38,316 bases of DNA from Candidatus Bipolaricaulota bacterium (lineage in GTDB: Bacteria; Bipolaricaulota; Bipolaricaulia; M55B111): the NCBI GenBank assembly GCA_018334615.1, contig JAGXLP010000002.1, positions 1 through 38,316 on the forward strand. The letters run 5' to 3'. This document shows positions 14,404 through 23,332 of this stretch, piece after piece. Positions within the stretch are counted from its first letter, which is position 1, and every line of letters starts with the position of its first letter. Both the position numbers and the translations under genes were made by a program. The notes under the pieces are model-generated. The model worked only from the letters and a program-made list of their open reading frames with translations. It was not told where the DNA came from and did no database searches.

Positions 14404-16525
14404 GACGAAAGAAAAATCAGACGAGATCGCGGACAAAGCCTTAAGGGATGAAGGATTGGAGGATATGCGGAATATCGGCATTATGGCACATATCGATGCC
14501 GGGAAGACTACTGCCACGGAACGTATGCTGTATTACACCGGAAGAACCTACAAGATGGGGGAGGTCCACGACGGAGATGCGGAAATGGACTGGATGGATC
14601 AGGAAAAGGAACGGGGTATTACTATAACTTCCGCTGCGACAACTTGCTACTGGCGGGATCACCAAATAAATATAATAGATACTCCCGGACACGTAGACTT
14701 TACTGCGGAAGTTGAGAGATCACTCCGCGTCCTGGATGGAGCTGTGGCTCTATTCTCCGGGGTTGAGATGGTTGAGTCTCAGTCCGAAAAAGTTTGGCGC
14801 CAGGCAGATCGTTATGGTATTCCGAGGATAGCTTTCGTCAACAAGCTTGATAGGACAGAATCCAGATACGAAAAGACGATTGAAATGATTGAAGAGCGGT
14901 TAGGGGTCACTACCCTGCCGCTTCAATTAGATTATAAGGACGAGTCGGGTGAATTACTTGGCATGGTAGATCTGGTTGATATGTCATTAATGACGTGGGA
15001 CGAAGAGACAAAAGGGGCTGAGTACCAAAGGAGCGAGATACCTGAAGATGTCAGGGATAAAGCGGAAGAATGGAGAGAGGATCTAATCGAAAAACTTGCC
15101 CATTTTGACGATGAGTTGCTATCGAGATTCCTGGAAGAACAGGACATTCCCAGAAATTTGATCGATCGAGCCTTGAGAAGGGCCACAATAGATGAGACCT
15201 ATGTTCCGGTTCTCGGGGGTTCGGCCCTGAAAAACATTGGGGTTCAACCGATCTTGAATGCAGTTGTCGATTATCTCCCAAGCCCGATTGACGTACCGGC
15301 AGTTGAGGGCTATGAGGTTGGGAGCACCGACGAAGAGGATAAAGTTAGGAGACCCCCCTCGCCCGATGAACCATTTTCCAGCCTTGCTTTCAAAGTTACG
15401 ACCGATCAGTATACCGGTACTTTGATTTACCTGAGAATTTATTCTGGCACCCTGGAAGAAGGTGACAACATCTATAATCCAAACTCCGGCAATAGGGAAA
15501 GGGTTTCGCGGATGTTCCACATGCATGCAAACCGGAGAGAGAGGATTGAAAAAGCAAAAGCCGGTGATATTGTTGCCGTTGTAGGTCCGGATCATACGTC
15601 AACCGGTGAAACTCTTTGTAGTGTTGACGATCCTATTGTCCTTCAAAGGATAGATTTTCCCGATCCGGTAATTTCGGTCGCTATAGAGCCCCGTAGAGAG
15701 GCGGACGAAGATAAATTGAATGCCGCGATTAACAAGCTGGCCAAAGAAGACCCTACTTTTAAAGTAGAGGCCGACCCGGATTCAAACCAAACAATTATTT
15801 CCGGTATGGGGGAACTTCACCTGGAGATAATAACGAGGCGGTTAAGAGAGGAATTTGACGTAGAAGCGCAGGTTGGCAAACCTAGTGTAACGTACAAGGA
15901 AACGATCAAATCTAAATCCGATATTGATGAGGAATTTGCCAAACAGACTGGTGGTAGGGGTCAATACGCCAGGGTTAAGGTGACATTTGAGCCTTTGAGA
16001 AGAGGGGAAGGAGTGATTTTTGAAAGCACCGTCAGAGAAGGGAGAGTCCCAAAGGAGTATATCAAGTCCGTCGAAAAGGGGATAAGAGAAGCTCTTGGCA
16101 ACGGAAAACTGGCGGGTTACTCCGTAACCGATATTAAGGCCACTCTCTATGATGGAGATCATCATCCGGTAGATTCTTCCGACATTGCGTTTAAAGCTGC
16201 GAGCTCCAGGGCGACCGCAAGAGCGTTAAAGGGAAACTCCAGATTACTCGAGCCAATAATGGAAGGTGAAGTGTTTGCTCCTCCTGACTATGTTGGAGAT
16301 GTGATGGAAGACATTTCAAAAAGGCGAGGAAAAGTGTCGGGGATAGAAAATCGTGAAGGGGTTCAACTAATTGAGTTTGAGCTTCCACTCGCCGAGTCGT
16401 TTGGTTACGCCACGAGACTTCGTTCCATTACTCGGGGACGAGGGACTTATTCATTAAGTTTTTCTTACTTTAAACCCGTACCTGAGAAAGTAAAGGAAGA
16501 AATTTTAAATAAACGAGGTTATTAG
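14396..16525 (+). CDS. fusA: Elongation factor G
   Basis: Translocation GTPase, 709 residues. G motifs: AHIDAGKTT (G1, near residue 31), RGITITSAAT (switch I end, G2), DTPGHVDF (G3), NKLDR (G4) and GSALKN (G5). Domains II-V follow, including the domain IV segment with GGRGQYARVKV and the C-terminal SFSYFKPVPEKV. An extra acidic stretch of about 20 residues precedes the usual N-terminus. ATG 14396 lies within a 14-bp perfect palindrome; the nearest ribosome-binding site (AGAGGT, 14375-14380) is about 15 bases away, so ATG 14396 versus 14402 is uncertain. tuf, which normally follows, is missing; rpsJ starts after 2 bases. Confidence 0.97.
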   Translation: MIMTKEKSDEIADKALRDEGLEDMRNIGIMAHIDAGKTTATERMLYYTGRTYKMGEVHDGDAEMDWMDQEKERGITITSAATTCYWRDHQINIIDTPGHVDFTAEVERSLRVLDGAVALFSGVEMVESQSEKVWRQADRYGIPRIAFVNKLDRTESRYEKTIEMIEERLGVTTLPLQLDYKDESGELLGMVDLVDMSLMTWDEETKGAEYQRSEIPEDVRDKAEEWREDLIEKLAHFDDELLSRFLEEQDIPRNLIDRALRRATIDETYVPVLGGSALKNIGVQPILNAVVDYLPSPIDVPAVEGYEVGSTDEEDKVRRPPSPDEPFSSLAFKVTTDQYTGTLIYLRIYSGTLEEGDNIYNPNSGNRERVSRMFHMHANRRERIEKAKAGDIVAVVGPDHTSTGETLCSVDDPIVLQRIDFPDPVISVAIEPRREADEDKLNAAINKLAKEDPTFKVEADPDSNQTIISGMGELHLEIITRRLREEFDVEAQVGKPSVTYKETIKSKSDIDEEFAKQTGGRGQYARVKVTFEPLRRGEGVIFESTVREGRVPKEYIKSVEKGIREALGNGKLAGYSVTDIKATLYDGDHHPVDSSDIAFKAASSRATARALKGNSRLLEPIMEGEVFAPPDYVGDVMEDISKRRGKVSGIENREGVQLIEFELPLAESFGYATRLRSITRGRGTYSLSFSYFKPVPEKVKEEILNKRGY

Positions 16526-16527
16526 AT

Positions 16528-16836
16528 ATGGCAAGAGAAAAAATACGAATTAAGCTCAAAGGTTACGATCACGAGTTGGTGGATAGGTCCGTGGAGAGAA
16601 TTGTAACAACCGCGGAGGAGACCAGAGCCAAGATATCCGGACCTGTGCCACTCCCGACAGAGAGGAAGTTATATACTGTTTTGAAATCGCCCCACGTAAA
16701 CAAAACAGCGATGGAACACTTTGAGCGAAGAATCCACAATAGGTTGATTGATATCCAGGAGCCTACGTCGGAGACGATAAATGCACTAATGGATATCGAA
16801 CTACCTACAGGAATTGACGTAGAGATTAAGCTATAA
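16528..16836 (+). CDS. rpsJ: 30S ribosomal protein S10
   Basis: S10 sits in the 30S head and, in complex with NusB, also serves in transcription antitermination. The 102 residues include the conserved IRIKLKGYDHELVD start, GPVPLPTE and SPHVNKTAMEHFERR segments. It starts two bases after the fusA stop, where tuf would be expected in many bacteria, and opens the S10 operon segment. Confidence 0.98.
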   Translation: MAREKIRIKLKGYDHELVDRSVERIVTTAEETRAKISGPVPLPTERKLYTVLKSPHVNKTAMEHFERRIHNRLIDIQEPTSETINALMDIELPTGIDVEIKL

Positions 16837-16875
16837 CGCACAAAGCAACCTGAGCCAAATTTGGAGGTCAAGAAA

Positions 16876-17499
16876 ATGTTAGGGACGTTAGGGGAAAAAG
16901 TTGGGATGACTCAGTATTACGATGAAACGGGTGCTGCCGTGGGAGCAACGGTAATTAAATCCGAGCCGGCGGTGGTTGTACAGGTAAAGACTCTTGAGAA
17001 GGAAGGTTACAATGGAATCCAGCTCGGCTATAAAGATACCGAGAGAAAGAAGTTGACCAAGCCAATGAAAGGCCACTTCGATAAATACGGTGTGGACCCC
17101 AAGAAATTTTTAGTCGAGTACCGCGTGGACGATCCGGAGGAGTTCAGCACCGGAGACGAGATAACGGTTGATCAATTTGATCCAGGAAGTACTGTCGATG
17201 TTACGGGCAATTCGAAAGGGAAGGGTTTCCAGGGTGTAGTTAAAAGGTGGAATTTCTCGGGCGGTCCCAAAACGCACGGCTCTCATTTTCACCGTAAGCC
17301 CGGTTCAATTGGTATGTGTGTTGAGCCCGGTAGAGTGTTGAAGGGGCAAAAGTTGCCCGGAAGGACTGGTTTTAATAAAGTTACCGTTCAGAATCTGGAA
17401 GTTTTGAAAGTTGACACCGATGAAGATCTTTTGGTGGTCAAAGGTTCGGTACCCGGACCGCGAGAAAACATATTAAAAGTCAGGAGTAGCGATGATTAA
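16876..17499 (+). CDS. rplC: 50S ribosomal protein L3
   Basis: Early-assembling 50S protein reaching the peptidyl transferase centre. The product is 207 residues from ATG 16876, which is 9 bases after GGAGG (16862-16866); the open frame extends 15 bases further upstream but covers that site. The start MLGTLGEKVGMTQ and the loop GSHFHRKPGSIG, which reaches toward the catalytic centre, are conserved. Its last codons overlap rplD by 8 bases. Confidence 0.97.
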   Translation: MLGTLGEKVGMTQYYDETGAAVGATVIKSEPAVVVQVKTLEKEGYNGIQLGYKDTERKKLTKPMKGHFDKYGVDPKKFLVEYRVDDPEEFSTGDEITVDQFDPGSTVDVTGNSKGKGFQGVVKRWNFSGGPKTHGSHFHRKPGSIGMCVEPGRVLKGQKLPGRTGFNKVTVQNLEVLKVDTDEDLLVVKGSVPGPRENILKVRSSDD

Positions 17500-18139
17500 C
17501 CTGGAAGTAAGGGGTCAAGAAGCTGATATTAGCGGGGAGATTGAAGTATCGGAAGACCTATTGGGAATTGAATTCCATAACGATCTCCTTTATCGAGCGG
17601 TTAAAGCCTACAGGACAAATGGAAGAGCAGGTTCAGCCAATACAAAAGACAGGTCGGAGGTAAAGGGATCCAACAGGAAACCCTGGCGGCAGAAAGGTAC
17701 CGGTCGGGCAAGGCACGGTCACAGGGCCTCCCCATTGTGGAGTGGGGGCGGTGTGATATTTGGTCCAAAACCGAAAAACTACGCGATGAACCTCCCTAAA
17801 AAGATGAAACATAAGGCGATAAGAAGTGCCCTGTCCACGAGGTATTCAGAAGGTAATTTGGTCGTGGTTGAACGGATTGAATTTGAAGAACCCAAGACTA
17901 AGCAGGGAGTATCTCTACTCGAAAATCTTGAATTGCCTACGGATACTCTTATAATTGTGTCTCAGGAAGAAGATGACTGGAAAGTTCGAAAGACCTTTAG
18001 CAATATCCCAGCTGCTGATTGTATTTCCACTTCTCAGATAAATGCATACGAAATTTTAAGACACGTGGGGATTTTGCTAACCAAGGGTTCCGTCGAGAAT
18101 CTCCAAAATAATTTGCTGGAAGAAGAAAAGGTAGAGTAA
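17492..18139 (+). CDS. rplD: 50S ribosomal protein L4
   Basis: L4 lines the nascent peptide exit tunnel; in some bacteria it also represses its own operon. The 215-residue protein has the tunnel loop RKPWRQKGTGRARHGHRASPLWSGGG cut by the conserved KGTGRAR motif, followed by FGPKPKNY. The C-terminal tail is acidic (LLEEEKVE). The ATG overlaps the rplC end, implying coupled translation. No S10-operon leader structure of the E. coli type is evident upstream. Confidence 0.97.
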   Translation: MINLEVRGQEADISGEIEVSEDLLGIEFHNDLLYRAVKAYRTNGRAGSANTKDRSEVKGSNRKPWRQKGTGRARHGHRASPLWSGGGVIFGPKPKNYAMNLPKKMKHKAIRSALSTRYSEGNLVVVERIEFEEPKTKQGVSLLENLELPTDTLIIVSQEEDDWKVRKTFSNIPAADCISTSQINAYEILRHVGILLTKGSVENLQNNLLEEEKVE

Positions 18140-18153
18140 CATAGGTGGTTTTA

Positions 18154-18447
18154 ATGGAACTTAGTAAAGAGGATATCATATTAGAGCCCGTAGTTACGGA
18201 GAATTCCTGGCGACTCCAGGAAGAAAGTAACAAATACGTGTTTCAGGTCCATCCACGGGCAAACAAGGTTATGGTAAGGGAAGCAATTGAAGAGTTATTT
18301 GGCGTAGATGTATTGAGCGTAAACACGATGAACTTAAAGGGAAAGCCGAAGAGGGAACAATTAAATCAGGAAAAAGGAAGGACCAGTTCCTGGAAAAAGG
18401 CCTACGTGAAGCTTTCCGAAGGAGACAGAATTGATATATTTGGATAG
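18154..18447 (+). CDS. rplW: 50S ribosomal protein L23
   Basis: L23 surrounds the tunnel exit and is the docking site for trigger factor and signal recognition particle. The 97-residue product begins at ATG 18154 after AGGTGG (18143-18148). Family features include EPVVTENS, YVFQVHPRANKVMVREAIEELFGVDV (conserved core) and KRxxxxxGRTSSWKKAYVKL. It lies between rplD and rplB as usual. Confidence 0.96.
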   Translation: MELSKEDIILEPVVTENSWRLQEESNKYVFQVHPRANKVMVREAIEELFGVDVLSVNTMNLKGKPKREQLNQEKGRTSSWKKAYVKLSEGDRIDIFG

Positions 18448-18461
18448 GGTTAGGTGAAACC

Positions 18462-19298
18462 ATGGGAATAAAGAGGTTTAAACCCGTCACGCCGGCAAAA
18501 AGGCATGCGGAAGTGACTGATTTTGATGAGCTGACGACCGATGAACCGGAAAAGTCTTTGCTTGAGCCCCTTAAAAAGTCCGGAGGACGGAATAACCAGG
18601 GAAAGGAGACAGTAAGAGGTCGAAGCGGGGGACATAAACGAAAATATCGGAAGGTAGATTTTCTCCGGGATAAGGAAGGTATCAAGGGAAAGGTGGTAAG
18701 CAGGGAATACGATCCAAATAGATCAGCCTGGATTACTCTCTTATTGTACGCTGACGGTGAGAGGCGCTATATTATTTCTCCGCTGAAGCTGGAAGTCGGT
18801 GATATGGTTGAAGCGGGGGATAGTGCCGAAGTTAGGCCGGGAAATGCTATACCTTTGCGAAAGATCCCGGCTGGAAGGCCGATTCACAACTTAGAATTCT
18901 CGCCCGGTTCCGGTGGGAAGATTGCAAGATCCGCCGGAGTAGATGCCAGAATAGTTGCCAAGGATCCCGAGCAAATAGATGTTAAGTTGCCCTCGGGCGA
19001 AATAAGGACTTTTAGCCCGGAGTGTAAAGCCACGGTCGGTCAGGTGAGCAACCCAAGTCATAAAAACGTTAAGAGCGGAAAGGCCGGTCGTTCTAGACAC
19101 CTGGGAAGGAAGCCGAAGGTTAGAGGTGTAGCAAAGAACGCGGTCGATCATCCTCATGGGGGAGGCGAAGGAAAAGCTTATGTTGGAAGGCCCCCCGTAT
19201 CTTCTACGGGAGTGCCGGCCAAAGGTGGAAAAACCAGGAAGTCAAAGAAGAGCGATAAGAAGATTATCAAAAGACGTACCAAGAAAAAGAGGGGATAA
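18462..19298 (+). CDS. rplB: 50S ribosomal protein L2
   Basis: L2 is needed for subunit association and a functional peptidyl transferase centre. The 278 residues are standard. Conserved parts are GRNNQGKETVRGRSGGHKR, the central SH3-like and OB parts, and VDHPHGGGEG with the conserved histidine near residue 229. The C-terminus is strongly basic (KKIIKRRTKKKRG), contrasting with acidic tails elsewhere in the window. Confidence 0.98.
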   Translation: MGIKRFKPVTPAKRHAEVTDFDELTTDEPEKSLLEPLKKSGGRNNQGKETVRGRSGGHKRKYRKVDFLRDKEGIKGKVVSREYDPNRSAWITLLLYADGERRYIISPLKLEVGDMVEAGDSAEVRPGNAIPLRKIPAGRPIHNLEFSPGSGGKIARSAGVDARIVAKDPEQIDVKLPSGEIRTFSPECKATVGQVSNPSHKNVKSGKAGRSRHLGRKPKVRGVAKNAVDHPHGGGEGKAYVGRPPVSSTGVPAKGGKTRKSKKSDKKIIKRRTKKKRG

Positions 19299-19300
19299 CA

Positions 19301-19588
19301 ATGCCCAGGTCAGTTAAAAAAGGACCCTATATAAAGGATAGCTTAAAAAAGAAGGTTGAAAAGGCGAAGAAAGGCGAGCTAGAAGAAATTAAAACCTGGT
19401 CGAGAGATTCTACAATATTACCTCAAATGGTTGGGTTGACGATCAAGGTACATAATGGTCGTGATCATGTTCCCGTGGAAATATCGGAAAATATGGTGGG
19501 ACACAAACTAGGAGAGTTTGCCTCGACGAGAACGTTTAGAGAACACGGCGGAATACGGAAGAAAGAACCGATAACCCCGGTTGGGTAA
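19301..19588 (+). CDS. rpsS: 30S ribosomal protein S19
   Basis: S19 lies in the 30S head next to S13 and contributes to bridge B1a. The 95-residue protein has the conserved MPRSVKKGPYI start, TWSRDSTILPQMVG, and the VGHKLGEFASTRTFREHGG signature. It starts two bases after rplB; its stop is directly followed by the rplV ATG. Confidence 0.98.
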   Translation: MPRSVKKGPYIKDSLKKKVEKAKKGELEEIKTWSRDSTILPQMVGLTIKVHNGRDHVPVEISENMVGHKLGEFASTRTFREHGGIRKKEPITPVG

Positions 19589-19589
19589 T

Positions 19590-19928
19590 ATGAAAGAATC
19601 CAAAGCGATTACCAAGAACGTAAGGGTCTCTCCGAAAAAAGCCAGGCTGGTTGCGGATGCAATTAGGGGACAATCGGTTGATGAAGCGTTAAAAACCGTA
19701 AAGTTCTCAAAAAAGAAGGCTGCCCGGTATTTAAAGGATACTTTGGAATCGGCAATAGCTAATGCTCAACATAATCACGACATGGCCGTAGATAAGCTCA
19801 AGGTCAAGGAGGCTGCGATTGATGAAGGACAAACGATCAAGCGAATGAAACCTCGAGCTCAAGGCAGGGCTGATATAATGAAACGAAGGCAAAGTCATAT
19901 CAAAGTAATCCTAGTGGAGGAAGAATAA
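19590..19928 (+). CDS. rplV: 50S ribosomal protein L22
   Basis: L22 forms, with L4, the tunnel constriction through its long hairpin. From ATG 19590 the product is 112 residues; an in-frame TTG three codons upstream overlaps the rpsS end and is less like the family. Conserved: KNVRVSPKKARLVADAIRG and the hairpin region TIKRMKPRAQGRADIMKRRQSHI. It shares one base with the rpsC start (TAATG). Confidence 0.96.
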   Translation: MKESKAITKNVRVSPKKARLVADAIRGQSVDEALKTVKFSKKKAARYLKDTLESAIANAQHNHDMAVDKLKVKEAAIDEGQTIKRMKPRAQGRADIMKRRQSHIKVILVEEE

Positions 19929-20584
19929 TGGGACAGAAAGTAAATCCGGTCGGTTTTCGTATAGGCGTTAATAAGAAATGGGAGTCCAATTGGTATAGCG
20001 ATGAGAAAGCCCCTGAGTACATTGCGGAGGATCATGAGATACGAGAAACAGTTGAGGAACGATACCGGGGAGCGGGAATCGCAAAAGTTAGCATTGAACG
20101 GCCCAGAGACAATAGAATTTCGATGATAATTGTCTCTGCTCGTCCGGGGATAATCATCGGCAAGGGTGGAAGTGAGATAAATAAATTCCAGCAGGAATTG
20201 AGCGATAAAACAGGAAGGGACGTTAACATATCCGTCAAGGAGGCAAGCAAGCCACACTTGCAGGCTCAATTGATCGCTCAGGAAGTGGCCTTTCAGATCG
20301 AGAACAGAATTCCGCCGATCAGAGCCATGAAAGAGGTAATTTCTCGATCAATGGCTAAGGGTGCCAAAGGTGTAAAAGTGAAATGTTCCGGAAGAATCGG
20401 AGGGGCCAATTTGTCGAGATCGGTCTCGCAGGACGAAGGGAGAATCCCCCTGCAAACTATCCGGGCGGATATAGATTATGGTTTTATCGAAGCGAGAACT
20501 AAATATGGACCGATCGGCGTTAAGGCCTGGGTTTTTAGAGAGGAAATATTACCCGAGGGTGTACCTGAAGGTTTGAGTCTTTAA
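19928..20584 (+). CDS. rpsC: 30S ribosomal protein S3
   Basis: S3 lies at the mRNA entry and has intrinsic helicase activity with S4. The 218 residues show MGQKVNPVGFRIG at the start, a KH domain with GIIIGKGGSEINKFQQEL near residue 75, and the C-terminal conserved GRIGGANLSRS and IDYGFIEARTKYGPIGVKAW. Start and spacing show coupling to rplV. Confidence 0.98.
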   Translation: MGQKVNPVGFRIGVNKKWESNWYSDEKAPEYIAEDHEIRETVEERYRGAGIAKVSIERPRDNRISMIIVSARPGIIIGKGGSEINKFQQELSDKTGRDVNISVKEASKPHLQAQLIAQEVAFQIENRIPPIRAMKEVISRSMAKGAKGVKVKCSGRIGGANLSRSVSQDEGRIPLQTIRADIDYGFIEARTKYGPIGVKAWVFREEILPEGVPEGLSL

Positions 20585-20600
20585 TTAAGGATGGTCACAA

Positions 20601-21029
20601 ATGGCATTATATCCAGCTGATACGAAACATAGAAAGCAACAGCGGGGCCGAACTAAGGGAAGAGCTAGTAGAGGGAACAAGGTATCGTTTGGTGAATACG
20701 GAATTCAATCAAAGGACCCCGGTTGGCTAACCAGTAAACAAATTGAAACGGCAAGAATGACCCTTGCTCACGAGACCCAGCGTGATTCAAAAATCTGGGT
20801 TAGAGTTTTTCCCGATAAACCGATAACTAAAACTCCTGCTGAAACGAGGATGGGTAAGGGAAAAGGGGAGCCGGCCGAGTGGGTTGCGGTTATACGACCA
20901 GGAAGAATCATTTTTGAGTTCTCGGGAGTGGATGCAGAGAAAGCTAAACGCCTTCATCAGTTGGTTTCGTACAAATTGCCGTTAAAAACGAGGCTCAAGG
21001 AGAGAATTATGTTGGGAGGAGAAAAATGA
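20601..21029 (+). CDS. rplP: 50S ribosomal protein L16
   Basis: L16 organises the A-site and peptidyl transferase region. The 142-residue protein has conserved RGRTKGRASRGNKVSFGEYG, the helix QIETARMTLAH and GKGKGEPAEWVAVIRPGRIIFE. Its stop overlaps the rpmC ATG (ATGA), so the two are translationally coupled. Confidence 0.98.
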   Translation: MALYPADTKHRKQQRGRTKGRASRGNKVSFGEYGIQSKDPGWLTSKQIETARMTLAHETQRDSKIWVRVFPDKPITKTPAETRMGKGKGEPAEWVAVIRPGRIIFEFSGVDAEKAKRLHQLVSYKLPLKTRLKERIMLGGEK

Positions 21030-21226
21030 GGCCTGGCGAATTAAGGGAGCTAACTGACGAAGAGCTAGAAGAAAAGGTCGACGAATTGAAGGAGAAGCTA
21101 TTTAATCTGAGGTTTCAGAAGGCCACGGGGGAACTGGACAATACGGCTGAGTTTCAGAAGACGAAAAAAGATATCGCACGTGTTAAGACGATTAGAAGGG
21201 AGAGAGAAGGGGAAGGAGTGGAGTGA
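21026..21226 (+). CDS. rpmC: 50S ribosomal protein L29
   Basis: Small two-helix protein at the tunnel exit near L23. The 66 residues include ELREL (start), LKEKLFNLRFQKATGELDNTA (helical core, positions ~22-42) and the late IARVKTIRRERE. It overlaps rplP by four bases and is separated by one base from rpsQ. Confidence 0.96.
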   Translation: MRPGELRELTDEELEEKVDELKEKLFNLRFQKATGELDNTAEFQKTKKDIARVKTIRREREGEGVE

Positions 21227-21227
21227 G

Positions 21228-21479
21228 ATGAAGAAGAAAAAAAGAGGCAAGGTTATCAGCGCGGATATGGATAAAACTATAACGGTCGCTGTAGATACGC
21301 ATAAACAACATCCACGCTATAAAAAGTACTTAAAACAGAGGTCGAAGTTTTACGCGCACGACGAGGAAGAGGAAGCAAAAGAAGGGGACTGGGTAGTAAT
21401 CAGTGAGACGAGGCCGATCAGTAAGAAGAAGAGGTGGATGCTGGAGAAGATCTTGGAAAAGCCGGGAGGGGAGTCGTGA
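21228..21479 (+). CDS. rpsQ: 30S ribosomal protein S17
   Basis: Primary 16S rRNA-binding OB-fold protein of the 30S body. From ATG 21228 it has 83 residues: KKKRGKVISADMDKTITVAVD, HPRYKKYLKQRSKFYAHDEE and a C-terminal EGDWVVISETRPISKKKRW. A longer frame upstream lies inside rpmC and is not used. Its stop overlaps the GTG of rplN. Confidence 0.96.
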   Translation: MKKKKRGKVISADMDKTITVAVDTHKQHPRYKKYLKQRSKFYAHDEEEEAKEGDWVVISETRPISKKKRWMLEKILEKPGGES

Positions 21480-21844
21480 TCCAGCAAGAGACAGAGCTAA
21501 AAGTAGCGGATAATTCCGGTGCGAAACGATTAAGGTGTATTAACGTCCTCGGACAATCTAACAAAAACAAGGGTAAGATCGGTGATATCGTCACCGCTTC
21601 CGTGAAGAAACGGATACCTGATAGCGACCTGGAAAAGGGAGAAGTAGTCCGGGCTGTCATAGTGCGAACGAAGAGCAATTTTCGCCGTGAAGACGGTTCT
21701 TACATAAGATTTGACGATAACGCCGCAGTATTGGTGGATGAAAGAATGGAGCCGGTAGGGACGAGAATCTTTGGCCCCGTAACTAGAGAACTCAGGGAAG
21801 GGGACATGCTTCGTATCATTTCCCTGGCGCCCGAGGTTTTATAG
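21476..21844 (+). CDS. rplN: 50S ribosomal protein L14
   Basis: L14 sits at the subunit interface (bridge B5/B8) and is the target of the silencing factor RsfS. I start it at GTG 21476, giving a 122-residue protein beginning with the family pattern IQQETELKVADNSGAKRL; GGGAGGGGAG (21464-21473) is its ribosome-binding site. The frame is open further upstream within rpsQ, but that segment is unrelated. The C-terminus IISLAPEVL is typical. Confidence 0.96.
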   Translation: MIQQETELKVADNSGAKRLRCINVLGQSNKNKGKIGDIVTASVKKRIPDSDLEKGEVVRAVIVRTKSNFRREDGSYIRFDDNAAVLVDERMEPVGTRIFGPVTRELREGDMLRIISLAPEVL

Positions 21845-21853
21845 GAGGTAATT

Positions 21854-22165
21854 ATGAGGAAAGTTCAGGAAGGCGATCGGGTCAAGGTCATCGCGGGCAA
21901 CGATAAGGGAAAAGAAGGTGAAGTGTTAAGCGTAGATCCAAAATCAGGTCGGGTCGTTGTGGAAAACGTCAATTTTAGGTTGAGACACCAGCAACGGACT
22001 CAACAACAAAAAGAACCTGGCATTATAGAGAGAGAGGAACCAATTGATATATCCAACGTAATGCCTATTTGTCCTTCCTGTGACGAACCCACTCGAGTTG
22101 GATTTGACGAAGTAGCGGGTGAAAAGGTTCGAGTTTGTAAGAAATGTGAGGGGGTTCTGGAATAG
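21854..22165 (+). CDS. rplX: 50S ribosomal protein L24 (zinc-binding type)
   Basis: L24 initiates 50S assembly by binding 23S domain I. The 103-residue protein has the KOW motif GDRVKVIAGNDKGKEGEVL at the N-terminus, then a C-terminal pair CPSC and CKKC (about residues 75 and 95) that should form a zinc ribbon. TAGGAGGT precedes the ATG. Confidence 0.97.
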   Translation: MRKVQEGDRVKVIAGNDKGKEGEVLSVDPKSGRVVVENVNFRLRHQQRTQQQKEPGIIEREEPIDISNVMPICPSCDEPTRVGFDEVAGEKVRVCKKCEGVLE

Positions 22166-22168
22166 GAA

Positions 22169-22699
22169 ATGCTCAAGGAAAAATATGAAGAGGAAATAAA
22201 GAGTAAACTTATGAATGAGTTGAGTTATAGTAATCCAATGGAAGTACCAGGAATAGAAAAAGTAGTAGTCAATATGGGAATCTCGGAACGGGAAGATCCC
22301 GGAATCATCGACGGTGCCGTGGAAAACCTGATGACAATCACTGGACAGAACCCCGTAGTGACGAGAGCACGGAAGTCCATTGCGGATTTCGATATTAGAA
22401 GGGGTGTTCCTGTGGGCTGCAAGGTTACGTTACGAAGAGAACGGGCGTATGAATTTGTAAATAAGCTGTTTAACCTTGCTCTGCCTAGTATTAGGGATTT
22501 TCGTGGCCTTTCACCGGATTCTTTTGACGGAAGAGGCAACTATAGCCTGGGGATTGATGAACAGCTGGTTTTTCCGGAAATTACGTTCGACGACGTTAGG
22601 CGGGTTCAGGGCATGGATATTACCATAGTGACCAGTGCCGAAACGGACAGAGAGGGGTATTATCTCCTGAAGGAATTAGGTTCCCCATTTAGAGAATAA
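22169..22699 (+). CDS. rplE: 50S ribosomal protein L5
   Basis: L5 binds 5S rRNA and forms bridge B1b to S13. The 176 residues are typical, with VPGIEKVVVNMGI, the RNA-contact segment KSIADFDIRRGVPVGCKVTLR, and SLGIDEQLVFPEI. It starts three bases after rplX. Confidence 0.97.
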   Translation: MLKEKYEEEIKSKLMNELSYSNPMEVPGIEKVVVNMGISEREDPGIIDGAVENLMTITGQNPVVTRARKSIADFDIRRGVPVGCKVTLRRERAYEFVNKLFNLALPSIRDFRGLSPDSFDGRGNYSLGIDEQLVFPEITFDDVRRVQGMDITIVTSAETDREGYYLLKELGSPFRE

Positions 22700-22711
22700 T
22701 CGGAGGGTATT

Positions 22712-22897
22712 ATGGCACGAAAAGCGCTTGTCGAAAAGGCAAAAAAGGATAAGAAGTACGACGTTAGAGATTATAACAGATGTAATATTTGTGGACGCTC
22801 CAGGGGTTACATAAGGGACTTTGGGATATGCCGTGTTTGTTTTCGAGAGCTTGCCCACGAGGGAGAGCTACCCGGGATAAAAAAGGCTAGCTGGTAA
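22712..22897 (+). CDS. rpsN: 30S ribosomal protein S14, zinc type (type Z)
   Basis: A 61-residue S14 of the zinc-binding class: CNIC near residue 24 and CRVC near residue 39, within the conserved GRSRGYIRDFGICRVCFRELA. The long zinc-free form is around 89-101 residues. GGAGGGT precedes the ATG. Confidence 0.97.
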   Translation: MARKALVEKAKKDKKYDVRDYNRCNICGRSRGYIRDFGICRVCFRELAHEGELPGIKKASW

Positions 22898-22923
22898 AGT
22901 TAAGAAATACTGGGAGGAACACC

Positions 22924-23322
22924 ATGACTACACAGGATCCGATTAGCGATATGATTACGAGAATAAGGAACGCAAGTCGAAGGGGACATGACGTCGTTTC
23001 CTTGCCGGGCTCCACGTTAAAAGAATCAATCGCTCAGGTACTTTTACGGGAAGGCTACATATCAGATTACGAGGTAGAAGAGTTGCCGGCAGGTAAGAAA
23101 AATCTTAATTTGAGCCTTAGTTATAAAAAAGGGAAGGCGGTAATCGAGGGTATTGAAAGAGAAAGCAAACCTTCGGGAAGAGTTTACGTATCTAAAGACG
23201 AGATACCAATGGTTCTCGGGGGATTGGGAACTGCCGTGCTTAGTACCTCCAAAGGGTTAATGACTGGAAAAGACGCTCGCGAAGAGGAAGTTGGCGGGGA
23301 ATTGTTATTAAAGGTTTGGTGA
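22924..23322 (+). CDS. rpsH: 30S ribosomal protein S8
   Basis: Central-domain 16S rRNA binder; in E. coli it also autoregulates the spc operon. The 132-residue protein has DPISDMITRIRNASRRGHD at the start and the C-terminal conserved STSKGLMTGKDAREEEVGGELL. The ATG is preceded by GGGAGGAACACC. Confidence 0.97.
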   Translation: MTTQDPISDMITRIRNASRRGHDVVSLPGSTLKESIAQVLLREGYISDYEVEELPAGKKNLNLSLSYKKGKAVIEGIERESKPSGRVYVSKDEIPMVLGGLGTAVLSTSKGLMTGKDAREEEVGGELLLKVW

Positions 23323-23332
23323 GGTGATTTAG

